Source of the DNA: Lunularia cruciata
Taxonomy: Eukaryota; Streptophyta; Marchantiopsida; Lunulariales; Lunulariaceae
DNA length: 64,000 nucleotides
NCBI GenBank assembly: GCA_948567375.1
Contig: OX419761.1
Span: forward strand, 59,832,501-59,896,500
Direction: 5' to 3'
Shown: positions 10,581 through 21,270 of the stretch, in pieces
How positions within the stretch are numbered: position 1 is the first letter of the stretch
How the letters are laid out: the number at the start of each line of letters is the position of its first letter
Made by a program: the position numbers and the translations under genes
The notes under the pieces: model-generated
What the model was told of the DNA's origin: nothing
The model's input: the letters and a program-made list of their open reading frames with translations, nothing else
The model's database searches: none

Positions 10581-12287
10581 AAGAATGGGATGGATGGAAT
10601 TTATAGACCACCAAATCCACTTCTGCCAAACCATTGGGATTTTCATGTCTAGATATAACCCAAGCATCATTTCACACAATTCATCACCTTGCACTTTATG
10701 TAGGGATTTTTGCATGTGATCACCTTGTCTGAGGAACCCTTGATACTTCTGGTTTGTAACTTGTAGAGAACGGTGGATGTGCTACATCTATGTGTTAATC
10801 AATTGGATAAATTAGGATTAGTGGGATAGAGTAGTAGCTATAGCGGCAATACTGAATGTTATCCTTGTGATGCAACAACAAATTAGGCACCTTACTTGAT
10901 TGTTGGATGAACAAGACTAGCAACAATGAGAACATATAGAGAGAGTGCTAGTTCAAGATGGAGAAGATTGTGTTTGATTTCCAAAATTCAAGGTGTTTAA
11001 AGGCAAGAATCTTTCGGGCATAGTGGAGAATTTTGTGCTTGACTGCAAACGTTACTTTGAAGCCGCCAATCTTCAAGATGAATGGAAAAAAATTCTCTTG
11101 GCTTCTAGCCAATTGGATGGTGTGGAAAAACTTTGGTGGTGATTCCAAATAGAGCAAGTTGAAAACTAGATTGTTGCACCAATTTTGACATGGGTAGAAT
11201 TCAAGGATGCAATACTTAGTTGATTTCAAACTACAAATGCCACCCAAACCATAGAAGATAAATTGGGGGAGTTGAAGCAGATTGGCTCAATAAATAGCTA
11301 CATCACACAATTTCAAAACATCATCATGAAAATTCCAAATATATAAGAAGGTGAAGTCTAGATCAATTTATGCGGGGATTGAAGTCACAAACCAAATTGG
11401 ATGTGACCATGCAAGAACCACAAAATGTAGAAGAAGCTATGCAATTTGGCTGAGCGCTTAGAATCCTTGGTTGTGACAACTTGATCTTGACCTTGACCTA
11501 CACAAAGCTTACTAGTACATTACACACGTGTGGAAGAACGAACACCAATGGAGATTGATGCTATCCAACAGAGACCACTTAGTACAACGAATATAGAAAG
11601 ATTGCAACAAAATGGAGGTTGTTTTTATTGTTGCCAAGTTGGACATTGCATTGTTGAATGTCCATTTAGAAATGAGTGACCTCAACAAGTTACCCATATG
11701 GAGTTTGTGGAACAGAATGATCAAAGAAACGAGGAATCCCAATAGGAGATTTTGAGCCTCCTATTGGGAGCTTGATTAGTTCCAATGGGATTGAAAGCTT
11801 GACCTTTGCAAGTTTTTTTCACTTGCAAGGTACAATATCTAATCAAGGTTGTAGGGTTTTGGTTGATTCTAGAAGTTCAAAGAATTGTATGCCTATGCAA
11901 GTAGCAAAGGAATTGGGTATTCCTATCAAGCTAGTGATTGGAAGTAGATTGATGATGGCGGATGGTAGAAAGAGTTCTCCATTTTGTACCTCATATCCTG
12001 TTACTTTTAAGATTAGGAAGGAGTATTTGGAGTGTATGAGGTTTGTAGTGGCACCTCTACACTATGATGTCATTTTAGGACTACCTTGGCTTGAACGTCA
12101 TAAGGTTCAATTTGATTGGACCCGACAACAAATTCAAGTGCAACACCAAGGTAGGAATTTCCAACTAGGTGATCTCACACCTCTAACTAAGACACCTAAG
12201 AATAGTCAGTCCTAGGATGGGAAGTTTGTTGAGAAGGTAGACATAGAGCATGCCTTGAAGAAAGAGGAGCTCCAAGATGGGAAGTTT
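10581..12287 (+). mobile_element. Ty3/gypsy gag and protease relic (plus strand)
   Basis: Gag sequence lies at about 10940-11500 with many stops. A zinc knuckle C-x2-C-x4-H-x4-C is at 11620-11661 (CFYCCQVGHCIVEC). A retroviral aspartic protease is open over 11772-12215. It reads VLVDSRSSKNC where active proteases have D-S/T-G, so the catalytic Gly is replaced by Arg. It also keeps DVILGLPWL and HKVQFDW, the usual gypsy protease end. The reading stops at 12287, where another LTR begins, so RT, RNase H and integrase of this copy are absent. Confidence 0.85.
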
Positions 12288-13046
12288 TGTAATACCAAGA
12301 GCTAGCCATATGATCTAGATGTGAAATTTGGTTTGGTAACATCTGGAATGATGTTATACATGATGGTCAAAATAGATCAGATAGAAGTATCACCAAAAGG
12401 GTACTTCTACTAATAGAGCAGAAAACCAAAATAGATTTGAAAACCTTAGAACCAATAGCTAGACATATGATTTGAAGGTGAGAATTGGGTTGGTAACATC
12501 TGGAAGGATGTTACACAAGATGGACTAAATAGATCAAAAACAGGTATCACCAAAAGGGGACTTCTACTAATAGAGTTGGAACCGAAATATGCCTGAAATC
12601 TTTGAAGGTAATTTCGGAGGCCTAAACGGATGAATTAGGCCTCAAAAATGTGTAAAGCCCCCCCCCCCTAAATTTGAGGAAAGGCTGGCCTTCTCTCCCC
12701 CTACTTTGTCTTGTCAAGAGCTTTCCAACGATACTTCACCCACGTGATTATGAGATTCCTACATGAAGATTCCCTAAATGATTCTCTCCAGTCAAAGCTT
12801 GTTTGACCAACCAGATAAGACCAAGACTGACATGTCACTCATCCAAGTGAGTAATCTAAGGGTGGAGCTTGCTGACATGTCACATATCTATGTACCTAAT
12901 CCTATGGTAGAGCTTCATTGGAGGAGATACGCTTTGCCTACATAATAAAGAGAATGTGCTCCTTTGGGGCATCGGAGTTTGAGTGTGAAAGTGTGTGTTT
13001 CTCTTGGTGTGTTTCTCTTCAGGCCTCCTATCCTCAAAGTATTACA
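12288..13046 (+). mobile_element. Full LTR of the common family (759 bp)
   Basis: This is the best-delimited copy. It starts TGTAATACCAAGAGCTAGCC and ends CTCAAAGTATTACA, so its ends form the perfect 8-base inverted repeat TGTAATAC/GTATTACA. A primer site follows. It carries the two tandem copies of about 157 bp (near 12300 and 12457), a C-run at about 12658-12668, the TTTGACCAACCAG block, a TATA-like TACATAATAAAG near 12940 and GTGCTCCTTTGGGGCATCGG after it, probably the transcription start region. Confidence 0.9.
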
Positions 13047-13047
13047 A

Positions 13048-13059
13048 TGGTATCAGAGC
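13048..13059 (+). other. Primer-binding site, initiator tRNA-Met
   Basis: TGGTATCAGAGC begins one base after the LTR end, matching the initiator tRNA-Met primer site of plant LTR retrotransposons. Confidence 0.9.
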
Positions 13060-14509
13060 AAGTGTTGTCCAAGAGGGCGGATCACCTCTCTTGGACGAAC
13101 ATGGGCTATTAAGACTGAGTAATAGTAATTTTGAGGAGAGACATTCTGGTGTAATTGGTAGATTAGGAGGATAGAATGGATGCTCCGGGAGGACAATATC
13201 CAGTGCCTCGCTTTCCATTCTTAAATCCATTCAACATCAAGATTATGTACATTCAGCACGAGCAAGTGAGAGTGTATTTGGTTTTTCACTTCGGAGTAGA
13301 GTTCATGGATACATTAATGAATTCGCCAAACCTAGTGATTTTGCCTATAGTGATTTATGATAGAGAGTGGGATTTGACAATTTACATTTTGTTGTGATGG
13401 ATTTGAATGTCCTAAATCCTTTCCCTTTTAACACTCAAGTAGAAATTCATTATGTAGTGTGACCAAAAGTGATGTTTAGGGATTTTGTGGTCAGGAATTT
13501 TGGTGAGGAATATCACCAACAAGTGGTAGCTTTTGAGGTCCCAATAGTAGTTCCAATAGTTCATGCACCCTCTAGAGTGATCATATTAACTCTCTACTGG
13601 AGTTTAGGGTATAACAATCTAGTGTTACAAGAACCATGGATCCGTAGTTATAAGAGTTGGTGCAAGGAATGCAAGGGATATTGAACAAATTTCAAGAGAT
13701 TAAGATGACCATGTAGGCGTTACAAAGTTAAGTGCAGACCCTCAGGAATGATCAAGCAATGCAAGAAGAAGAGCCATCTCAAAATCCAATACCTATGACT
13801 AAAGTACTTGGAGAGGCACCCGTGCCTACAAACCCTATCAATGATGAAGCTGCATTACTACTCCGGATGATGAAGACCTACAACATTGAGCCTTACAAGG
13901 GGCAGCGTACGATGGGAGTAGTGGAGAATTGGACCTCAAGAATGAATCGATATTTTCAGTTGTTCTCAACAGAGATCAGCAAGCATGCTGCATGCGTGTT
14001 GCATGTGGGTACTTGATCGTTAAAGCCTTCACATGGTACAACGCTTGGGAATGATCCATGTTGGCCGAGAGAAGGGAGGTCACATGGACAGCAATGCAAG
14101 AAGGATGGCTGAAGAATTTCCAATTGGTGGATTCTATGCAGATGGCCCGAATCCGACTATGGAGATTGAAACAAAAGAAGAACATACAAGAGTATGTGGA
14201 TGCATTTTTGGACCTACAAGTTGCAATAACCGACATGAGTCGAGCAGAGGCTCTCAACAATTTCAAACGAGGGTTGAAGGAGCGGATTCACCAAGAAGTC
14301 ATGGTACAAAATACTCGCACAATATTTGAAGCCATTGCTTGTACGTAAAGAATAGCATGAGCATTAGGTGGAGGTGAAGGAGTAGTTCCACCTCAACATT
14401 ATCGGGCAAAAATACTACCCATGGGTGGACCAGTACCGATGGAACTGGGCAACCTTTGGTTTTGAGACAATGAGACAAACAAGGAAGAGGGCCAACAATT
14501 TCTCAATTG
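13060..14509 (+). mobile_element. Ty3/gypsy gag relic (plus strand)
   Basis: Open pieces at 13176-13397, 13732-14016 and 14058-14348 are in different frames but read as one gag. ENWTSRMNRYFQ matches the start of the retrotransposon gag domain. EGWLKNF, RIRLWRLKQ and QEYVDAFLDLQ, then EALNNFKRGLKERI, match its body. PMELGNL near 14430 matches the stretch that usually precedes the zinc knuckle. Several stops lie in the first 500 bases. The element is cut at about 14510 by LTR pieces in the opposite direction. Confidence 0.8.
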
Positions 14510-14876
14510 GGGAGGAAGGGGAAATTTTTTTAGGCCTAATTCATCTGTTTAGGCCTCCAAAATTGGCTTTGGAGTTTTCTAACTTCTTTTGGCTCCTATC
14601 ATATTAGTAGAAGTACTCTCTTGGTGATACCTCTATCTGATCTACTTAGTCCATTATCTATAACATCCTTCCAAATATTACCAAGGCAATTTTCACCTCT
14701 AGATAATATGAATAATTATTAGTATTACATTTTGAGGCAATTTTTGGCTCTTGCTCTATTAGTAGAAGTGTTCTTTTGATGACACCTCTATGTAATCTAC
14801 CTAGCCCATCATACCTAACATCCTTCAAGATGTTACCAAGTCAATTTTGACTTCTAGATGATATATTGGTATTACA
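14510..14876 (-). mobile_element. Two head-to-tail LTR pieces, minus orientation
   Basis: Reverse complements of the common LTR. The first runs from the TAGGCCTAATTCATCTGTTT block at 14532 to AGTATTACA at 14729. The second covers 14730-14876 and ends GGTATTACA. Each ends with the complement of the LTR start, so the second is an extra copy of the first part of an LTR. They lie where the 3' LTR of the minus-strand gypsy element at 14877-19071 would be expected. Confidence 0.75.
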
Positions 14877-17800
14877 GTAGGGAGGAGTTGAAGGAGTTTT
14901 GCGAGAGCTTGATTGGAAGCTTTATTTTGTAAATTGAGTAGGAAGCTTCAAACATACTTCATCACATTGCTTCTCATCTTGAACCTATAAAAATTGCATT
15001 TGATTACATCTAAGGTCTTGTCCATTCCAATGCAAACTACAATGGCAAAATCATAACATTTCACTAGGATAAGAGTACTTATGTGTGTGGCATGTGGAAT
15101 CCATAACTTGCCATCACAAAAGGTGAGTCCTTGGCTATTGGTTATATCTTTGGATGATTGAGCTCATATAATTTGTGGGTCACTTTTTGTAGCAAGAAGA
15201 ATCTTAGGCTACAATTCTAGGTTCATCTTGACCTCTACCAAAAGATTGTTTGCCATAGGCATTTGAGCGAATGCATCTTCAAGTTGCTTCTTGCCTTCTA
15301 CATATGTGATTTTCATGTAGAATTATTGTCTCCAAGCCCATCCAATTTATTGACAAGATAGATCTTTTTGTACCTTGAGGTAAACTAGAGGTTTGTGGTC
15401 TGTCTCTACTACAAATGCCTTCTCGCCAAGATAGTGCTTTCAATGCTTGGTTGTAAGGAAAATAACCAACTCTTCTTGTTTGGTGGTGTGATATTTATGC
15501 TCTACTAATAACAACTTTAGAACTTTAGAGTGAAGTATGCAACTAGGTGCTATTTTTTATTCCATTCTTGTTGTAGGATTGTTCTTATTGCAAATCTTGA
15601 TGCATATGGTGCCAATTTGATTGGACATTTGGGGTCATATCATTTCAAGATTATTGCATGCATTTGGGGTCAAGATTAGTAAGTCCTTAACAAAACAACA
15701 ATAGAACCCCATCAATCCCAAGAAACTATTGAGTTGAGTTTGATCTTCTAAAGCACTCCATTCTTTAAATGAACTCTCTTATTTTTTAATACTTGGATAG
15801 CTTTTGCACTTAATCTATATCCCAAGTAGTCTACTTCAAACTTTCCAAATTTTCATTTTGAGATTTTGGCATACAATTGATTTTGTCATAAAACACAAAT
15901 GTTGCTTGTGCTCCATCATTCTCCTCTTGTAAACTAAGATGTCATCAAGGAAAATGATAAAAAATGTATCCAAGTATGGACAAAATACACCATTCATCAA
16001 ACTCATGAAAGTGGCTGGTGTGGTGGTGAGGCCAAATGGCATCACCAGCTACTAAAAGTGACCATACCTTGTTTGAAAACCAATTTTGTGTATATCTTCC
16101 TCCACCATCCTGATTTGGTTATAACTGCTCTGTAGATCAAGTTTGGTGAAGTGCTTATGCCTCATTGAGTTGATTAAATAGGTTTTGTATGTGAGGTTAT
16201 GGGTATTTGTTCTTCATTATTTGTTGATTTAGTCTCCGGTAGTCAATGTAAATATGCATTGTCACGTCCTTCTTCTTCACAAACAAGACAAGAACCCCAT
16301 ATGGTGATATACTTGCTTGGATAAACCCTTTCTATAGCATATCCTCAACTTGAGCCTTATACTCCTCCAACTCATGAGGTGATAGTCAATATGGGGCTTT
16401 ACAAGGAGGTGTCTTCCTCAAAAGTATCTCAATCTACTCTCCTTTTTGGTGGTAATCTTGAGGGTAAATTATCCAAAAAGACATCTTGAAACTCATTGAT
16501 TACATCTTTCAATTTCTCAAGAATTTATCCATTGAGTTGTGCACTATGGACTTCTCTTATTAGACCCATGAAACATCTATTTGTCTTATAGATAGATGTT
16601 TTCCATATGACATAGAGAGGCAATTCTTGCTTCTGTGATTTTTCTTTAACCCCAAAGAACTTCCATAGGCTAGTTCTCAATGCTTTTTTCTCCAATGAAC
16701 CACGACGTTGTAGTGCTCTATCCATGATATGCCTAAGATCACATCATAATGAGTTAACCATATCATATCCTATCACTCGCCACTCAATTGCTTCTTGATA
16801 CGCTCCTACAAAGAGTGCTACCTTTCAAGTAATGACTCAATCTTCTCAGTTTGACCACTAATAACTCTACTTCATCATTCTCATCATTCTCATCCTTCTC
16901 TAGTTCCATCCCCAACCTTATTGCAACAAAGTGAGACAAGAAATTCTCTATGGCTCTAGGACCTATCAATACTTGCACTTGATTGCCTTCAAGGACTCTA
17001 TTATGACAATTAGTTGTACATTTGTCTTCTTTCACCTTTGCATACTTATCCTTTTCCGTCTTCCACTTTTACTCTTCTCCATTGAGCCAATAAGGCCGCA
17101 AGGTACATTTACTAGTGATCTTTGTTTTCCAATGTGATTTTAGCATCCTCCTATTTAATTTTTCCCTCCATGTTCATGTGTATGGAGGTTGTGTGTATGG
17201 AGACCAAGGGCCTCTAGGAAGATGAGTATGACAATTGATGGCTATGTGCACAACTCAGCCGCAATTGTAACAACATTGTTGTTTGGCTTGATCCCCTTCC
17301 CCTTGTAGGGCTCTATCTCTCGTTTCTTTGATACATCCACGTTCTCCTTGGAATGATTGTGCTCCTCGGTCTTAGAACCAAATGTTGCCCAATTCTATAA
17401 GAACTTGTCTACCAAAGTGTTGTGTTCTAGCCCAATAGTGTTGAGTTTGGACTACACCTTCACCTCCTCCAAGTGCCCTATTATGCTTTGAGGGCAAGCA
17501 ATGGCTTCAAAAAAAATACAAGGATGTATTACCATTACCTCTTGCCAAATTTGCTCTTTTAACCCCCATTTGAAATTGTCAAAAGACTCATATTATTATC
17601 ATGACTTGTAGATCAAGAAATGCCTCCATTACATGTATGTTGTTCTTCTGCTTCAACTCCCAAAGTTGGGTTCAAGATATTTGCATGGAATCCACAGATT
17701 GGTATTCTTTAGTAGCACTTTTTGCATTGTTGTCCAAGTGATCTCTTTTCCTTTTGCCAACATTGATAATTCCCAAGCATCGTACCATGTGAGGGCTTCA

Positions 17801-18510
17801 TCGGTCAAGTATCCATATGAAAACGTGTATGTAGAATGGTTGATGATCTTAGTTGTGAATAATCAAAAGTATTAATTCATTCTTGAAATCCAAATTTCCA
17901 ATTTTGATTTGTACACACGACAAACACTCAATTGTTACTTTTTACTTCAATAAAGGGTTAATATGATCACTCGAGAGGAAGAACATACTATTAGGGCTAC
18001 CATTGGAACCTCAAAGGCTATCAAATGTTGATAATATTACTTACCAAAATTATGGACTAAAAAATCCCTAGACATTACTTTTGTTTTAACCACATAACGG
18101 ATTTTTGCTTGTGTGTTAAAAGGGATAGGATTTGGTATATTCATACTCATTGCATCATAACATAATATATATTACCAAATCATACTTTCTATCATAAATC
18201 ACCATAGGTAGAATCATAGAGTGAATTCATCATTATGTCCATGAACTATTCCAAAATGATAAACTAGATGTACTCTCACTTGCTCACGCTGGATGTACAT
18301 AACCTTGATATGGAGTGGATTCAAGAACAAAAGTGGCGTGTATGAAACTATTTGCTAGGTGCCTCCATCTTATCTTCTCCCTAAAACACCATCCTAGTCT
18401 ATCAATTGCATTATGTTTTCTCCCCTCAAAATTACTCAATCTCAATAGCTTTTGTTCCTCCAAGAAAGGTGATCCACTCTCTTGGATTTAGACTCCTACT
18501 CTGATACCAC
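14877..18510 (-). mobile_element. Ty3/gypsy internal region (minus strand): gag, PR, RT, RNase H, start of IN
   Basis: Read on the minus strand from 18510: a decayed gag region (about 18490-17500), a zinc knuckle near 17280-17240 (CYNC, VHIAINC), then a protease-like region near 16800 that I could not confirm. RT follows from about 16560 to 15836. DVINEFQDVFLDNLP lies at its start, and the open piece 16045-15836 has [17 protein letters not shown] and FLDDILVY, the YLDD box. RNase H at about 15480-15370 reads KAFVVETDHKPLVYL. The first part of integrase near 15130-15050 reads DGKLWIPHATHIS. The rest of integrase is missing at 14877. Many stops interrupt all domains. The 5' LTR and primer site flank it on the right. 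Confidence 0.85.
18499..18510 (-). other. Primer-binding site of the minus-strand gypsy element
   Basis: On the minus strand the sequence after the LTR end (ATTACA) is GTGGTATCAGAG, the initiator tRNA-Met primer site. It fixes the orientation and start of the minus-strand element. Confidence 0.85.
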
Positions 18511-19425
18511 TGTAATAATTTGAGGGTAGGGAAACCGCCAAGAGAAAAACAAGAAAGGAAACACAAAACTTCAACACTCAATATTCTGATCCCCCAGATG
18601 AGCACCTTGTATGTTGTATATAACAAAGAGGATCCACTCAAAGGAAGCTCTATCCTTGGATCAGATACATGGATTTGTGACATGTCAGTAAGCTCCACCC
18701 TTAGATTAGTAGCATGGATGGGTGACATGTTGGTCCTTGTCCAATTTGATTGGTCAAACAAGCTTAACCAAAAAGAGAATGATTTTTTAAGAAGCTCAAA
18801 ATTGCATGGGTGAGGTATAATTTGAAAGTTCTCAGCAAGATAAATAATGATTGAAGTGATTTCTATTTTTTTAGGTCTAATTTTTCCATTTAGGCTTCCA
18901 AAATTGGCTCTAAAGTTTTCAAGATGTTTTCGGCTCTTGCTCTATTTGTGGAAGTATTCTTTTGATGACATCTCTATCTGATCTACTTAGTCCATCATGT
19001 GTAACATTTTTCAAGATGTTACTATGCCAATTTCCACCTCTAGATAATATGTCTAACTATTTATAATGACATGTTAATCCTTATCATATTTGGTTGGTTA
19101 AACAAGTTTGACTAAAGTGAATCTTCTTGTAAGAAGCTCATAATAGTTTGTGTGAGATACCATTGGAAAGCTCTCAATGAGATAAACTTAGGAGAGAAAG
19201 TATTGTAATTTCTTTTCAAGGGAAATTGGTCTATTTTCCAAGGTCTAATTCATCCGTTTAGACCCTCAAAATTGGTTTTGAAGGTTTCAAGGTGTTTTTT
19301 TGGCTTTTGCCTTATTAGTGTAAATATTTGTTTATCTAATCTTTTTAGACCTACATATAACATCACTCAAGATATTACGAAGCCAATTTTCACCTATAGA
19401 TAATATGTCTAGCTAACAATATGAC
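18511..19425 (-). mobile_element. 5' LTR of the minus-strand gypsy element plus an extra LTR piece
   Basis: The first LTR runs from TGTAATAATTTGAGGG at 18511 to about 19071 (complement of the LTR start, here altered to ATAATGACA). A second piece, 19072-19425, begins inside the LTR (GGTTGGTTAAACAAGTTTGAC) and repeats the same order up to the AGATAATATGTCTAGC block. The minus-strand primer site lies directly left of 18511, so the first copy is the true 5' LTR. The second may be a remnant of an older insertion. Confidence 0.75.
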
Positions 19426-20300
19426 AAAGAGCTAGTTAGTATTAGAGCACACTATGCTTATATATAGATCTTACTCTTTAGTGAGAAGAGTATGATTTTA
19501 TCTAGATGCTAATGGCATAGTTAAGAAAGCTGGAGTAACAAGAATGTGAAAGCAATAATCAAGAGAGGCAGGTTAGCAACACAACCAAGAGTTCCATTAG
19601 TTTAGACCATACATACTAGCATGTGGGCAATTCATTCCTCATTTCAAGTGACTAAATGTGCAATAAGAGCAAGTCCTTTGAAATATTTTGAATTTTTTTA
19701 GTGCTCCTCTTGTTTTATAATTAATGTGCAAATTTGCATTAGTTTCATGAAAAATTTCAAAATGATAATAATTTTATCGTTGTTTTATATGCATGTTTCA
19801 TACATTCTATCTACTTAGAAACTTAGTTGCAAGCATTTGAAGTTTTACTATATGAAGTAGTTCAAGATTGAATCTTTAGTGATAAGCATAACATTTTAAG
19901 ATATAGATTTTTAATAGGACATAATGATATAAAAGTTATATATATATAAAAATTATTTTAGTCTTAAAATCAACCAAATAAAGATGCATACCTATCTCAT
20001 TAATTTTTTAAATATAACATTCAATAATATCAATTATTACAGAAATGATTTTTTTGTGTATATTTTATTTAAAATTTGGATATTAAGTAAATTTTTGACT
20101 TAAATGGTATATTATCCATAAATAAAGTGGATGAAAAGTTAATGTCAAGTTAAAAGGTGTTAGAATAGAAAATTTCATTCCTTTTCTAAACCAGACATAC
20201 TTAAATTTTTTTTTTATCATTCCTTTATCAATTTAATTACTCTTGTTTTGTAAATTAATTACTGCGGTAAATAGACCTTAAATTACTAAAGGCACGAGAA
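19426..20300. other. AT-rich spacer, no gene seen
   Basis: This is AT-rich sequence with no recognisable domain, ending at the transition to less AT-rich DNA near 20290. It marks the right edge of the retrotransposon block. Confidence 0.5.
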
Positions 20301-21270
20301 AATGGGGATTCACGGTAGCCCGAAACCCTGCTGTCCGTCCGTCTTTGCCCGGCCATCGTCGTTACGTAAGAGAAGCGGGGAAGTTGAATGACACGCATGC
20401 TGTATACGCTTGGGTAACTTCTAGATGGTAGCCAACTAGTTGTAGGACAGAAAGTCGCAAAGCAAGGGAGGGACGGCAGGAGCGGGAAGACAAGGAAGGC
20501 AAGCGTTAGCCCTAAAAGATCACATGTTCAAGTGAGAGAGCACATGCACTCACGAGGAAAATGTCCTTTTCGTTTCACCCGAAGCCGGACAAGCGATGGC
20601 GGAGCTCTCTTCTGCATACTTGAGGTGTTTTGCTTGTACTTCGCTTTCTTCGATTCTCTTTTCCTTCGCACTACTTCACTGGTTTTCGTGCCGATCATCT
20701 GCGCAATATCTTTAATTGCTTTAAGTTCGATTCTTCCGGATTTTTGCACGAGAGCTGTCGAGCGACGAAGAAAGGTGAAGCGTTCATGTTAGGATAGGAC
20801 GAAGTCGAGAGATCGGCCGCTAAATTTGGTTGATTGTGGATGCAGGCGGAAAGAGGATCGATGCTCTCAAGAGAAATGCAAGTGACAAAGTGAGAGCTTA
20901 AGATAGACGGAACGTTTCGATACTAAAGCTTCGGAGAGCAGGGGAATATCGGTCTTATCTGCAGTTTGGAGCAAGCTTTAAGGAATTTTTGCTCTCTTGC
21001 AGATTAGTGCAGATTCTCATCAACTGCACCAAGGCTAAAGGAGCTTAGTCTAAACAAGTCAAATCTTGGGAGACTTCATAGGCCGAAAACGCTGAATCAT
21101 GTGAGAAGGTTTGGCAGGTATTAACGTCTCACTACATTCATGCCTCGAGGCATCAAAATTGTCATTGAAGAGCGTAAGGAAAGAAGTCACGTGGTTCGTT
21201 GGTGACTGGTGCATCAAGACTACACACTCTTGAAAGCTCGGAGTCTTGTTTGGTCCTAGGAGGGGAAAGA
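20301..21270 (+). promoter_or_regulatory. Promoter and 5' leader region of SF1
   Basis: About 970 bases precede the SF1 start codon. The transcription start cannot be fixed by eye. A candidate leader intron runs from GTGAAGCG at about 20774 to TGCAG at about 20845 (about 70 bases, GT-AG). Leader introns are common in plant genes, but this one is only a suggestion. Confidence 0.3.

Noticed and set aside
21199-21270. Extra 24 codons in frame before the SF1 ATG
   Set aside because: The frame is open but has no ATG; the first ATG is 21271. Use of a non-AUG start cannot be shown from sequence.
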